A DNA stretch of 64,000 bases, from NCBI RefSeq assembly GCF_004028635.1, contig NZ_ML138678.1, forward strand, positions 1,496,810 to 1,560,809. Direction: 5' to 3'. Shown here piece by piece: positions 17,614-26,752 of the stretch (its first letter is position 1; every line of letters starts with the position of its first letter). Under the pieces are notes generated by a model. That model was given only the letters and a program-made list of their open reading frames with translations, was not told the origin of the DNA and ran no database searches. Origin of the DNA: Streptomyces cyaneus (GTDB lineage Bacteria > Actinomycetota > Actinomycetes > Streptomycetales > Streptomycetaceae). A program made the translations under genes and the position numbers.

Positions 17614-18860
17614 CAGAGGGTGTACTCCGGGGACGGGGCGAGTGCGGAGGCGGAGACGCTCGTGTCCGGCTCCTGTGCGATGGGCGTGGGGTCGCTGGGG
17701 CCGTTCGCGACAGTGCCGCTCGCGGGTTCGTCGGTGGTCGGGGTGTCGGTCGGCTCCTCGGTGGGGCCGCCGCCGTCCGTCGGGGTCGGGTCGGGGCCGG
17801 GGATGGTGGGCTCGGTGGTCGGTCCGGGGTCGGGGGTGGGATTGGTGCCCGGGTTCGTGGTGGCCTTGGTGGCGGTCGGCTTCGGCTCGGCGGACACGCC
17901 GGGCTCCTCGGCGCCGGCCGACGTGCCGGGCGCGGTGGCGTCGGCGTCGGGGGACACGCTCGTGTCGGCGGTGGCCGTCGGGGAGGTGCCCGGGGAGACG
18001 CTGCCGGTGCCGGAGGGCTGCGGTGCCGACTCCGCGGGCAGCGGCGGGGTGTCGACCTGGCCGGCCGGCTGCTCCTTGGGGCGCTCCACGGGCAGCCAGG
18101 GCGCGTCGGAGTTGCCGGACAGCAGCGTGGCGACGATGACCACGGCGTAGATCGCGCAGGCGAGGCCCACGGCCATGCCGATACGGCGGAAACGGCGGCT
18201 GCGGCGGCCCGACTCGTCGACGAACACGGGCCCGTCGGAGCCCTCGCCGCCGCCCGGGGCGTCCTTGGCCGCGCGCAGCATGCCGTCGAGCTGCAGGCCT
18301 ATGCCGTCGAGCTGGACGGTGACCTCGTGCGGATCGTGGGTGGCGCCGGGCCGCGCGGGCTCCTCCGGCTCGCTCCACGGGTCACGGACCGCCGGCGCGG
18401 TGCGCGTCTCACCCGGTGCCGGGTACGCGTCGTGGACCGCGGGAGCGGTGCGCGTCTCGCCGGGCGTCGGGTACGCCTCGCCTCTCGGGGCCGACGGTCG
18501 GTCGAAGGCCGACCAGCCGTCCGACCGCCCGGCGGTGGGGCGTACGTCCGCCGTCCTCCCGACCGCGGGAAGCACCGTGGTCTCGTCGGCGTCGGATGCG
18601 TCAGCCCTCGGCCCGCCGCGCAGGATCTCCGTCTTGTCGGCGTCCGAAGAGGCACGCCCGCCACCGTGGAGTATCTCCGTCTCCCTTGCTTCGGATCGGG
18701 AGCGATGGCCCTGACCGGGCACCTCGGTCTCCCCGGTCGCCGGGAAGGCCTGGGTGTGACCCCTGGAACCTGCCGGGGAGGAACCGCCCCCGGACCCCGA
18801 TGACACGTCGGGCCACTCCGGTTGGGCGTCTTCTCGCCACTTCTTCACGCGCACGCACAT
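17613..18860 (-). CDS. matA: MatA: single-pass protein with extended Thr/Pro-rich outer domain
   Basis: About 415 residues. The N-terminal cytosolic half is charged and contains near-repeats (TEILHGG, TEILRGG, TTVLPAV, then AYPTPGETRTAPAVHD / AYPAPGETRTAPAVRD). One membrane helix (RRIGMAVGLACAIYAVVIVA) follows. The outside ~190 residues are rich in Pro, Thr, Ser and Asp and look unstructured. It overlaps the matB start by TGATG. The locus name follows streptomycete matAB, required for hyphal aggregation. The start is uncertain: ATG at 18860 directly follows GTGGGGGG, and GTG at 18854 has better spacing. Confidence 0.8.
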   Translation of the reverse strand: MCVRVKKWREDAQPEWPDVSSGSGGGSSPAGSRGHTQAFPATGETEVPGQGHRSRSEARETEILHGGGRASSDADKTEILRGGPRADASDADETTVLPAVGRTADVRPTAGRSDGWSAFDRPSAPRGEAYPTPGETRTAPAVHDAYPAPGETRTAPAVRDPWSEPEEPARPGATHDPHEVTVQLDGIGLQLDGMLRAAKDAPGGGEGSDGPVFVDESGRRSRRFRRIGMAVGLACAIYAVVIVATLLSGNSDAPWLPVERPKEQPAGQVDTPPLPAESAPQPSGTGSVSPGTSPTATADTSVSPDADATAPGTSAGAEEPGVSAEPKPTATKATTNPGTNPTPDPGPTTEPTIPGPDPTPTDGGGPTEEPTDTPTTDEPASGTVANGPSDPTPIAQEPDTSVSASALAPSPEYTL

Positions 18861-19004
18861 CCCCCCACGGGACCGTTCTGGGTGCGCGCACGACACTGAG
18901 CACCCGTCGCCTGCCGAGCCCCCACCCGGCCGAGCGCCCCCCTTTATCACACTGTGCTCAGGCCATGAATGTAGCGCACGCGGAGGTTTCGTGGTTGCCG
19001 CGTG

Positions 19005-19976
19005 TCAATTGTGAACGCTCCCAGTGGCCAAATCGATGGCCGGAATCCATCCCTGGGCCGGCTTCACCAGCCAGCCTTCCTCGGCTGTGAGCTGGGCCGC
19101 AGCGCGTCGAAGGGCGTCCAATGCAGGGTGCACCAGGCCCTTTCGCCACACCAGTGACACGGGTGACAGGGGCACGGGATCGATCAAGGGCCGCAGCACG
19201 GCCCCGGGCATGGCCGGAAAGTCGATGACGGCGAGAACGGGGGTCCTCATCTTGGCCATGATCCGCTGGAACTCCTCGTCACCGACGGCGAGCGGGGCGG
19301 GCGGAGCCACCTCGATCCCCCTCCCGTCGAACAGCCGGTGCGCGAGGTCGGTCCACTCCGGCGTACGGGGGTTTCCGGCCCCGGCGTAGACGGTCCCGCC
19401 CTCGAGCGCGGCGAGCGGCACCGCCTGAAGTGCCGCCAGCGGATGGGTCTCGGGCAGCAGGATCGCCATCGGCTCGTAGCGCACCGGCTGGTGGTCGAGG
19501 CCCGCCCGCAGCGCCGGGTCCAGCCCCGCGAACCGGCCGAAGGACGCGTCCAGCCGCCCCGCGACCATCTCGCCGGCCGCGCCCGTCAGGCCGCTCTCGT
19601 AGCGGGCCATCAGCTCGTACTCGGGGGCGAGCTCACGGGCCCGGTGCAGGACGCGGCGCGGGGTGCCCAGGCCCGCGGAGTTGAGGTCCACCAGCAGGGG
19701 GCGGGCCTGGCCGAAGGCGGCCAGCAGGTCCTCCTGGGCCTGGAGGGCGCGACGCGCGTACGGCACCAGCCGCTCACCGTCGGCCGTCAGCGTGACCTGC
19801 CGTGTCGTCCGCACGAACAGCTCGGCACCCAACTCCCGCTCCAGCCGCCGTACATCCCGGCTGAGCGCCTGCTGGGCGACGTACAGGCGGGCCGCGGCAC
19901 GCGTGAAGTGCAGCTCCTCGGCCACGGTGAGGAAGGCGCTCAGGAGGCGGGGGTCGAGGTGAGCGGGAGTGGGCAT
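19005..19976 (-). CDS. LysR-family transcriptional regulator
   Basis: 323 residues. The N-terminal winged helix-turn-helix is textbook (LLSAFLTVAEELHFTRAAARLYVAQQALSRDVRRLE, residues ~10-45). The effector-binding domain follows from about residue 90. The regulator is divergent from an MFS exporter gene 83 bp away, the usual LysR arrangement in which the regulator controls its divergent neighbour. The ligand is not predictable from sequence. Confidence 0.92.
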   Translation of the reverse strand: MPTPAHLDPRLLSAFLTVAEELHFTRAAARLYVAQQALSRDVRRLERELGAELFVRTTRQVTLTADGERLVPYARRALQAQEDLLAAFGQARPLLVDLNSAGLGTPRRVLHRARELAPEYELMARYESGLTGAAGEMVAGRLDASFGRFAGLDPALRAGLDHQPVRYEPMAILLPETHPLAALQAVPLAALEGGTVYAGAGNPRTPEWTDLAHRLFDGRGIEVAPPAPLAVGDEEFQRIMAKMRTPVLAVIDFPAMPGAVLRPLIDPVPLSPVSLVWRKGLVHPALDALRRAAAQLTAEEGWLVKPAQGWIPAIDLATGSVHN

Positions 19977-20033
19977 GCGGCGAACTTACAACGCAGGTGC
20001 GTGAATCCGCGCGGAGCAGGTGTTGGACCTCTT

Positions 20034-20058
20034 GATCCACTTCGGGTGACGGTGGATC
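20034..20058. promoter_or_regulatory. Candidate LysR operator in the divergent LysR/MFS region
   Basis: Perfect 7-base arms GATCCAC and GTGGATC are separated by exactly 11 bases, fitting the T-N11-A dyad typical of LysR sites. The right arm touches the ATG at 20060, which raises the chance that translation really starts at ATG 20108. Confidence 0.45.
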
Positions 20059-20059
20059 C

Positions 20060-21379
20060 ATGCCGCAACCGCCTTACGGACAAGCCCCAGAAGCGACGAG
20101 AACCTCGATGTCTCCCCTGCTCACCGTCACCGGCGACACCCTCGTCGCCGTCGACTTCGGACCGCGGACGAGGAGCGAGGGGCGCCGCCCGCCCGGCCCG
20201 TACCGCCGGCTCTTCGCCCACCGCGGCGCCCGCGCCTTCACCATCGGGAACCTGATCGCCCGCCTGCCCATGGGCATGTTCAGCGTGAGCGCGGTCGTGA
20301 TGATCGCCGGCTCCCGAGGTTCGTACGCCCTCGCCGGCGCCGTCACCGCGACCGGCCTCGCGGCGACCGCGCTGGTCGCCCCCTGGACCGCGCGGCTCGT
20401 CGACCGGTACGGCCAGGCCCGGGTCGCCGTACCCGCCACGCTTTTCGCGGCGCTGGGCAGCCTCGCGCTGTTGCTGTGCGTGCGCTACGACGCCCCGACC
20501 TGGACCCTCTTCGCCGCCTACGCCGCCACCGCGTCCACCCCCAACACCGGCGGCATGTCCCGCGCCCGCTGGGCCCATCTGCTGAAGGGAGACGCCGAGT
20601 CCCTGCACACCGCGAACTCCTTCGAACAGGCCGCCGACGAGCTGTGCTTCATGCTGGGCCCGGTCCTCGCGGCCTTCCTGTGTGGGACGTTCTTCCCGGA
20701 GGCGGGGACGCTGGTCGGGGTGGTGCTCCTGGTGACGGGCGTGCTGGCCTTCGCGGCCCAGCGCTCGACGGAGCCGCCGCCGCGGGGATGTACGGCCGAC
20801 GCCAACGACACGAACGTGAAGTCGCCGCTCCGCGCCCCCGGCATGCCCTCGCTGCTGACCGTCTGCCTCGCCATGGGCGCGGTGTTCGGCTCGACGGAGG
20901 TCGTCACCCTCGCCTTCGCGGACGCGCAGGGCCACCGCACGGCAGCGGGCGCGGTACTCGCGCTCCAGGCGGCGGGGTCCTGTGCGGCGGGCCTGTGGTT
21001 CGGCCGCCTCAGGCTCTCCGGTCCCCCCGAGTACCGCTACCCCTGGTGCATAGCCGCGATGACCACGCTGCTGACCCTGCCCCTGCTCGCCGCATCCCTC
21101 ACCGGCTCGCTCCTCCTGCTGTCCGCCGCCCTGCTGATCGCCGGCATGGCCACGGCCCCGACCATGATCACCAACATGTCCCTGGTCCAGCAACGCACCC
21201 CGGACGGCCGCCTCAACGAGGGCATGACCCTGGCGGTGACGGCCCTGCTCGGAGGGATCGCCTGCGGCAGCGCGGTCGGGGGGTGGATGGTGGAGCACCT
21301 CTCCCCGACGGCGGGGTACGGAGTGCCCGTCACGGCTGCTGCCGCCGCACTGGTCATCGCGCTCGCAGCAATGCCCTGA
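20060..21379 (+). CDS. MFS transporter (probable drug/metabolite efflux)
   Basis: 439 residues with about 12 hydrophobic helices. The helix 2-3 loop reads LVDRYGQARVAVP, and a second-half loop reads WFGRLRLSG. The family resembles small-molecule efflux MFS proteins of actinobacteria rather than sugar porters; the substrate is unknown. Start alternatives are ATG 20060 (GGTGG at 5 bases) and ATG 20108 (MSPLLTVTG), the latter leaving the candidate operator outside the coding region. Its stop codon is directly followed by a dispersed family A repeat. Confidence 0.85.
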   Translation: MPQPPYGQAPEATRTSMSPLLTVTGDTLVAVDFGPRTRSEGRRPPGPYRRLFAHRGARAFTIGNLIARLPMGMFSVSAVVMIAGSRGSYALAGAVTATGLAATALVAPWTARLVDRYGQARVAVPATLFAALGSLALLLCVRYDAPTWTLFAAYAATASTPNTGGMSRARWAHLLKGDAESLHTANSFEQAADELCFMLGPVLAAFLCGTFFPEAGTLVGVVLLVTGVLAFAAQRSTEPPPRGCTADANDTNVKSPLRAPGMPSLLTVCLAMGAVFGSTEVVTLAFADAQGHRTAAGAVLALQAAGSCAAGLWFGRLRLSGPPEYRYPWCIAAMTTLLTLPLLAASLTGSLLLLSAALLIAGMATAPTMITNMSLVQQRTPDGRLNEGMTLAVTALLGGIACGSAVGGWMVEHLSPTAGYGVPVTAAAAALVIALAAMP

Positions 21380-21380
21380 A

Positions 21381-21412
21381 GGGGCGCGGGGAACTGCGCG
21401 ACCAGCCACAAC
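21381..21412 (+). repeat. Dispersed intergenic repeat, family A copy 2
   Basis: GGGGCGCGGGGAACTGCGCG plus ACCAGCCACAAC, identical over 32 bases to the copy at 2041-2072. It begins 2 bases after the MFS stop, in a convergent gap with the P450 gene. Confidence 0.8.
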
Positions 21413-21457
21413 GGCGCCGCAGACAAACACCAACCCATCGCGGCACCCCCCACCCGC

Positions 21458-22831
21458 TCAGCCCCGCGCAGCGACCCGCGCCGTCGCCGGCCCCTTCGCC
21501 ATCAGCGTGATCCCCGCCCCGAGCGGCACCTCCCCCACCTCCGCGTCCTCGAACTCGAACTCCCGCAGCAGCACCGCCAGCCCGAGCACCGACTCCAGCA
21601 TCGACAGGTGCTGCCCGATGCAGGCACGCGGCCCGCCACCGAACGGGAACCAGGCATAGCGCGGGCGCCCCGCCTCCGCCTCCGGCGTGAAGCGGGAGGG
21701 GTCGAAGCGCTCCGGGTCCGGCCAGTAGTCGGGGTGTCGCTGGGTGACCCAGGGGCTGACCAGGATGTCGGCGCCGGCCGGTATCCGTACGCCGTCCACC
21801 TCCGCGTCGGCGACCGAGCGGCGGCCGATGACGGGTGCGGAGGGATACAGCCGCATGGCCTCCTTCAGCACCATCGTCAGATACGGCAGCGCTTCCATGT
21901 CCTCGGCGGTGGGCGCCCGCCCCGCGGGACCGCCGAGCACCCGGTCCACCTCCTCCCGCACCCGCCGCTGCTCCTCCGGGTGCCGGGCGAGCAGGTGCAG
22001 GCCGAAGGCGAGTGCGGTGGCGGTCGTCTCGTGGCCGGCCAGCAGGAAGATCAGCACCTGCTCGCGGAGCTCGTCGGCATCCAGGCTGCCGTCCTCGGCG
22101 TTCTCGGCATGCACGAGGAGGGTGACCAGATCGTTCCGATCCTCCCGGCCCCGACGGCTGTCGATGATCCCGTCGCACAGGGCGCGCAGCTCCGCCTGGA
22201 GGCGTCCGGCGCGGCGGTTGGCGGGGGTGGGCCAGGTGCGCGGCGCCTTGAGCGGGGAGAAGCCCCGCTTGAGGGAGTACTCCTGGAGCGGGGGCAGGGT
22301 GCGCTCGACCACCTCGAACGCCTGCTTCACATCGGTCCCGAACAGGATGCGGCCGACGACATGCAGTGCGAACCGGCGCATCTCACCGACCAGTTCGACG
22401 GTCCCGCTCGGCGCCGAGCGCCACGCGTCCGCCAAGGCCGCCGCCTCATCGGCGACCTGATGGGCATAGCCATTCACCCGGCGCCGGGTGAACAGCGGCT
22501 GCACCAGCCGCCGCTGCCGCAGGTAGGCGTCGTCCTGGCTGGTCAGCAGCCCGTTGCCGACCGACTGTCGCAGTTCCTCGTAGAAGACGTTGTCCTTGCG
22601 GAAGTTGGTGGCCTGCGTGGCGAGCACCTGCTGTGCGCCCTCGGCCGAGAACACCGCGTAGATGTCCGACCGCAGCCCCGGCGGCCCGGCCCGGAAACGC
22701 ACCACGTCGCCGTGGTCGCGGCGCGCCCGCAGGTAGGCGGCGAGGGGATCGTTCAGCAGGTCACTCATCGAGCCGAGTAACGGACTCCCCGTCACGATCG
22801 GCGCCCGAGCGGCCGTCGTCGTCATCGTCAT
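21458..22831 (-). CDS. Cytochrome P450
   Basis: 457-residue soluble monooxygenase. The I-helix oxygen-activation motif AGHETT, the K-helix ExxR (KEAMRLYPSAP), the PERF motif (DPERFDPSRF) and the heme-thiolate loop FPFGGGPRACIG are all intact. The FGGGPRxCIG form resembles the CYP102/CYP110-like group that often oxidises fatty acids or terpenoids, but the substrate is not determinable. No ferredoxin or reductase gene is adjacent, so it must borrow redox partners. ATG at 22831 or 22825 both follow GGGGGAG. It is divergent from the GH31 gene. Confidence 0.9.
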   Translation of the reverse strand: MTMTTTAARAPIVTGSPLLGSMSDLLNDPLAAYLRARRDHGDVVRFRAGPPGLRSDIYAVFSAEGAQQVLATQATNFRKDNVFYEELRQSVGNGLLTSQDDAYLRQRRLVQPLFTRRRVNGYAHQVADEAAALADAWRSAPSGTVELVGEMRRFALHVVGRILFGTDVKQAFEVVERTLPPLQEYSLKRGFSPLKAPRTWPTPANRRAGRLQAELRALCDGIIDSRRGREDRNDLVTLLVHAENAEDGSLDADELREQVLIFLLAGHETTATALAFGLHLLARHPEEQRRVREEVDRVLGGPAGRAPTAEDMEALPYLTMVLKEAMRLYPSAPVIGRRSVADAEVDGVRIPAGADILVSPWVTQRHPDYWPDPERFDPSRFTPEAEAGRPRYAWFPFGGGPRACIGQHLSMLESVLGLAVLLREFEFEDAEVGEVPLGAGITLMAKGPATARVAARG

Positions 22832-22890
22832 GGCTCCCCCATTCCCGCCCAAGCCATTGACGCACCCTCAGCCCACACATACCTTCGACT

Positions 22891-22906
22891 GTCGAAGCGC
22901 TTCGAC
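22891..22906. promoter_or_regulatory. Palindromic operator O1 for the adjacent LacI regulator
   Basis: GTCGAAGCGCTTCGAC is a perfect 16-base palindrome with the central CG of LacI/PurR-type operators. It lies 74 bp upstream of the GH31 start, whose operon includes a LacI-family gene. Confidence 0.7.
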
Positions 22907-22911
22907 AACAA

Positions 22912-22931
22912 TCGTCGAAACGATTCGACGA
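22912..22931. promoter_or_regulatory. Palindromic operator O2 for the adjacent LacI regulator
   Basis: TCGTCGAAACGATTCGACGA has 8-base perfect arms around ACGA. It shares the GTCGAA/TTCGAC half-sites with O1 and is centred 23 bp from it, so two dimers would bind on similar DNA faces. Confidence 0.65.
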
Positions 22932-22979
22932 ACGGAGCCGGGGAATCACCGTAGACGCAGTCGAGTAAGGACCCCCCAC

Positions 22980-25232
22980 ATGAAGTTCACCGACGGCTAC
23001 TGGCTCCTGCGCGAAGGAGTCACCGCGGACCATCCCGCCGAAGTCCTCGACGTCACCGAGTCGGACGGCGCCCTGGAGATCCACGCGCCGACCCGGCCCA
23101 TCCGCACCCGCGGCGACCTGATGACGGGACCGGTCATGACGATCAACGCCCACACTCCGATGCCCGACGTCATCGGCCTCACCCTCACCCACTTCAGCGG
23201 CGAGCAGCCCCGCGGCCCCGAGTTCGAGATCGCCGAGTCGGAGGAGGCCGCCCCGCAGATCTCGTACGACGACGAGCACGCGACCCTCACCTCCGGCTCC
23301 CTGTCGGTCCGCGTCGCCCGCACCGGCTCCTGGCAGGTCGAGTTCCTGGCCGGCGGCCGCACGCTCACCTCCAGCGGCGCCAAGAGCATGGGCATCATGC
23401 GGGACGCGACCGGGGCGCACTACCTGCGCGAACAGCTGCGCCTCGGCGTCGGCACGTCCGTCTACGGCCTCGGCGAGCGGTTCGGCCCGCTGGTCAAGAA
23501 CGGGCAGGTCGTCGACATCTGGCAGGCCGACGGCGGCACGTGCAGCGAGCAGGCGTACAAGAACGTCCCGTTCTTCCTCACGGACGCGGGCTACGGCGTC
23601 TTCGTCGACCATCCGGGCAAGGTCTCCTTCGAGGTGGCCTCGGAGGTCGTGTCCCGGGTGCAGTTCAGCGCGGAGACGCAGGAGTTGACGTACTACGTCA
23701 TCTACGGCCCGACCCCGAAGGACATCCTCCGCAAATACACGGCGCTGACCGGCCGCCCCGCCCTCCCGCCGCCGTGGTCCTTCGGTCTGTGGCTGTCCAC
23801 ATCCTTCACGACGTCGTACGACGAGGAGACGGTGACGTCGTTCGTGGACGGCATGCGCGAGCGCGAACTGCCGCTGTCCGTCTTCCACTTCGACTGCTTC
23901 TGGATGCGCGAGTTCAACTGGTGCGACTTCCAGTGGGACCCGCGGGTCTTCCCGGACCCGGAGGGGATGCTGGCCCGGCTGAAGGCGAAGGACCTGCGGG
24001 TCTGCGTCTGGATCAACCCGTACATCGCCCAGCGCTCGCCCCTGTTCGCGGAGGGCAAGGCGCTGGGGCACCTGCTGCGGCGGCCGGACGGCAGCGTCTG
24101 GCAGTGGGACCTGTGGCAGCCGGGCATGGCGCTGGTCGACTTCACGTCCCCCGCCGCCCGCGACTGGTACGCCGCCAAGCTGGAGGCGCTGCTCGCACAG
24201 GGCGTCGACTGCTTCAAGACCGACTTCGGCGAGCGGGTGCCGGTCGACGTGGCGTGGTCCGACGGCTCCGACCCGGAGCGGATGCACAACTACTACACGT
24301 ACCTCTACAACCGCACCGTCTTCGATGTGCTGCGCAAGCACCGGGGCGAGGAGGAGGCGGTGGTCTTCGCGCGCTCGGCGACGGCGGGCAGCCAGCAGTT
24401 CCCCGTGCACTGGGGCGGCGACTGCGAAGCGACGTACGAGTCGATGGCGGAGTCGCTACGCGGAGGTCTCTCGCTCGGCCTGTCCGGCTTCGGGTACTGG
24501 AGCCACGACATCGGCGGCTTCGAGGGCACCCCGTCGCCCGCGCTGTTCAAGCGGTGGCTGGCCTTCGGCCTGTTGTCCTCGCACAGCCGCCTGCACGGAT
24601 CGTCCTCGTACCGCGTCCCGTGGCTCTTCGACGAGGAGTCCGTGGACGTGGCCCGGCACTTCATCAACCTGAAGCTGCGGCTCATGCCCTACCTGTACGA
24701 GGCCGCCCGCACCGCCCACACCGAGGGCGTGCCGATGATGCGGGCGATGGTGCTGGAGTTCCCGGACGATCCCGGGTGCGCGCATCTGGAACGGCAGTAC
24801 ATGCTCGGGTCGGACCTGCTCGTGGCCCCCGTCTTCAGTGACGAGGGCGACGTCTCGTACTACGTCCCCGAGGGCACCTGGACCCACCTCCTCGGCGGGC
24901 GGACGGTGACCGGCCCACGCTGGGTGCGCGAGCAGCACGGCTTCCAGAGCGTGCCGCTGCTGGTGCGGCCGGGCGCGGTGATCCCGGTGGGCGCGGTGGA
25001 CGACCGGCCCGACTACGACCATGCCGACGGGGTGACTCTGCGGGCGTTCGGGTTGGAGCGGGGCGCGCAGGTGACGGTGCGGGTCGGGGAGGTGGTCTTC
25101 ACGGTCGTACGGGAAGGGGACACGCTCCGGGCCTCGTGCAGCGATCCGGCGGCGCCCTGGGGGCTGGCGGCGGGTGAGCGCGAGGTGCGGGCCAAGGCGG
25201 GGACCGGGTTTCTCTCCCTGGAGCTGGGCTGA
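22980..25232 (+). CDS. GH31 alpha-xylosidase (YicI-like)
   Basis: This cytosolic glycoside hydrolase (750 residues, no signal peptide) should release alpha-xylose from isoprimeverose-type xyloglucan oligosaccharides. An N-terminal beta-sandwich (~1-260) precedes the (beta/alpha)8 barrel. KTDFGERVP puts the nucleophile at Asp415 and WGGDCEATYESM puts the acid/base at Asp481, one residue off E. coli YicI (416 and 482, from memory). The late DIGGFEGTP and GLLSSHSRLHG are also YicI-like. ATG at 22980 follows GTAAGGACCCCCC. The stop overlaps the LacI start (TGATG), forming a two-gene operon behind two operators. Confidence 0.9.
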   Translation: MKFTDGYWLLREGVTADHPAEVLDVTESDGALEIHAPTRPIRTRGDLMTGPVMTINAHTPMPDVIGLTLTHFSGEQPRGPEFEIAESEEAAPQISYDDEHATLTSGSLSVRVARTGSWQVEFLAGGRTLTSSGAKSMGIMRDATGAHYLREQLRLGVGTSVYGLGERFGPLVKNGQVVDIWQADGGTCSEQAYKNVPFFLTDAGYGVFVDHPGKVSFEVASEVVSRVQFSAETQELTYYVIYGPTPKDILRKYTALTGRPALPPPWSFGLWLSTSFTTSYDEETVTSFVDGMRERELPLSVFHFDCFWMREFNWCDFQWDPRVFPDPEGMLARLKAKDLRVCVWINPYIAQRSPLFAEGKALGHLLRRPDGSVWQWDLWQPGMALVDFTSPAARDWYAAKLEALLAQGVDCFKTDFGERVPVDVAWSDGSDPERMHNYYTYLYNRTVFDVLRKHRGEEEAVVFARSATAGSQQFPVHWGGDCEATYESMAESLRGGLSLGLSGFGYWSHDIGGFEGTPSPALFKRWLAFGLLSSHSRLHGSSSYRVPWLFDEESVDVARHFINLKLRLMPYLYEAARTAHTEGVPMMRAMVLEFPDDPGCAHLERQYMLGSDLLVAPVFSDEGDVSYYVPEGTWTHLLGGRTVTGPRWVREQHGFQSVPLLVRPGAVIPVGAVDDRPDYDHADGVTLRAFGLERGAQVTVRVGEVVFTVVREGDTLRASCSDPAAPWGLAAGEREVRAKAGTGFLSLELG

Positions 25233-26242
25233 TGGCGAAGATCACGGACGTGGCGCGGCACGCCGGGGTCTCCCCCAGCACCGTGTCGTACGCGCTGAGC
25301 GGCAAGCGCCCGATCTCCGACGAGACCCGGCGCCGCGTCGAGGAGGCCATCCGCGAACTCGGCTACCACCCGCACGCCGGCGCCCGCGCCCTGGCCAGCA
25401 GCAGGTCGAACGTGCTGGCGCTGATGGTGCCGCTGCGGGCCGGGATCAATGTGCCGGTGGTGATGCAGTTCGCGGTGTCGGTGGTGACCGCGGCTCGTCG
25501 GTACGGCCATGACGTGCTGCTGCTGACCCAGGAGGAGGGCGAGGAGGGGCTGCGGCGGGTCGTGGACACGGCGTTGGTGGACGGGCTGATCGTGATGGAT
25601 GTGCAGCTCGACGATCCGAGGCTGCCGCTGCTACGGAGGCTCGACCGGCCGTCGGTGATGATCGGCTTCCCGGCCTCCTCCGAGGGGCTGACCTGCATCG
25701 ACCTCGACTTCATGGCGGCGGGTGAGGCGTGCGTGGAGCATCTGGCGCGGCTCGGGCACCGGGTGGTGGCGCTGGTGGGGTCGCCGCCGGAGGTGTATGT
25801 GCGGGGGACGGCGTTCGCCCAGCGGGTGGTGCGGGGGTTCACGGCCGCGGCCGATCGGGGGCGGCTCGCCTCCGCCGTACATCCGTGCGAGGCGTCGCCC
25901 GCGGCGGCACGTGCGGTCGCCGAGCAACTGCTGCGGGAGCAGCCCGCGCTGACGGGGGTCGTCGTCCACAACGAGGCGGTTCTGGAGCCGCTGATCGATG
26001 CCTTCGAGGGGCTGGGGCTACGGGTGCCGACGGACCTGTCGGTCACCGCGATCTGTCCGGACGAGCTCGCGGAATCGCTGCGGGTGCCGGTGACGTCGAT
26101 CGCGCTGCCTGCCGCGGAGGTGGGGGCGCGGGCGGTGGAGCTGCTGATGAAGAAGCTGGACGGGAAGGCCGTGTCGGAGGCGACGCTGCTGGCGCCGAGG
26201 ATGACGGAGAGGGGGAGTACGGGGCGGCGGGCGGTGGCGTGA
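25232..26242 (+). CDS. LacI-family transcriptional regulator
   Basis: 336 residues. The N-terminal helix-turn-helix (ITDVARHAGVSPSTVSYALSGKRPIS, ~3-28) is followed by the hinge helix (YHPHAGARALASSRSNVLAL) and a periplasmic-binding-like sensor domain. Coupled by TGATG to the alpha-xylosidase, it almost certainly represses its own operon through the palindromes at 22891-22931, with a xyloside or xylose-type sugar as probable inducer. The divergent P450 could be co-regulated because the operators lie between the two genes. Confidence 0.92.
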   Translation: MAKITDVARHAGVSPSTVSYALSGKRPISDETRRRVEEAIRELGYHPHAGARALASSRSNVLALMVPLRAGINVPVVMQFAVSVVTAARRYGHDVLLLTQEEGEEGLRRVVDTALVDGLIVMDVQLDDPRLPLLRRLDRPSVMIGFPASSEGLTCIDLDFMAAGEACVEHLARLGHRVVALVGSPPEVYVRGTAFAQRVVRGFTAAADRGRLASAVHPCEASPAAARAVAEQLLREQPALTGVVVHNEAVLEPLIDAFEGLGLRVPTDLSVTAICPDELAESLRVPVTSIALPAAEVGARAVELLMKKLDGKAVSEATLLAPRMTERGSTGRRAVA

Positions 26243-26346
26243 ACGGTCGCTGATCGTGCTGCCGGGCGGGGGGCTCGTGTGCTGTACTTGGAGGCGGACA
26301 GGGCGCCGGCTGGGCGGGTAATCCAGTACTCGGCCGGAGGCCCAAG

Positions 26347-26752
26347 CTCACCAGGAGCGTGTCGTATGTCCCCAGGATCCGTGGGGACATCCGGCTACCT
26401 GGTAAGCCGCCAAAGAAGGTGGGCTCCGCTCGGAGTTGCTGCTCCGAGCAGGGCCCCGGCTCACCAGGAGCCTGTCGGATGTCCCCAGACCGTGTGGGGA
26501 TATCCGGCTACCTGGTAAGCCACCAAAGAAGGTGGGCCCCACTCGGAGTTCGTGCTCCGAGCAGGGCCCCGGCTCACCAGGAGCCTGTCGGATGTCCCCA
26601 AGCCGTGTGGGGACATCCGGCTACCTGGTAAGCCACCAAAGAAGGTGGGCCCCACTCGGAGTTCGTGCTCCGAGCAGGGCCCCGGCTCACCAGGAGCCTG
26701 TCGGATGTCCCCAATCCGTGTGGGGATATCCGGCTACCTGGTAAGCCACCAG
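26347..26752. repeat. Tandem array of 113-bp repeats, each with three predicted hairpins
   Basis: Copies start at 26347, 26460, 26573 and 26686, always at CTCACCAGGAGC, an exact 113-base period. Copy 1 is diverged, copies 2 and 3 nearly identical, and copy 4 stops after about 67 bases. Each copy can fold into: (1) a long hairpin, ACCAGG...CCTGGT outside and CGGATGTCCCCA paired with TGGGGAYATCCG inside; (2) CCACC-aaagaa-GGTGG; (3) CTCGGAG-loop-CTCCGAG. In hairpin 1 one position alternates between G-C and G-U pairing, and only loop bases vary freely. The period is not a multiple of three, which argues against protein coding. Function unknown. Confidence 0.9.

Noticed and set aside
20060..26242. 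Secondary-metabolite gene cluster around the P450
   Set aside because: No synthase, terpene cyclase or tailoring neighbours; the adjacent genes are an MFS/LysR pair and a sugar operon.
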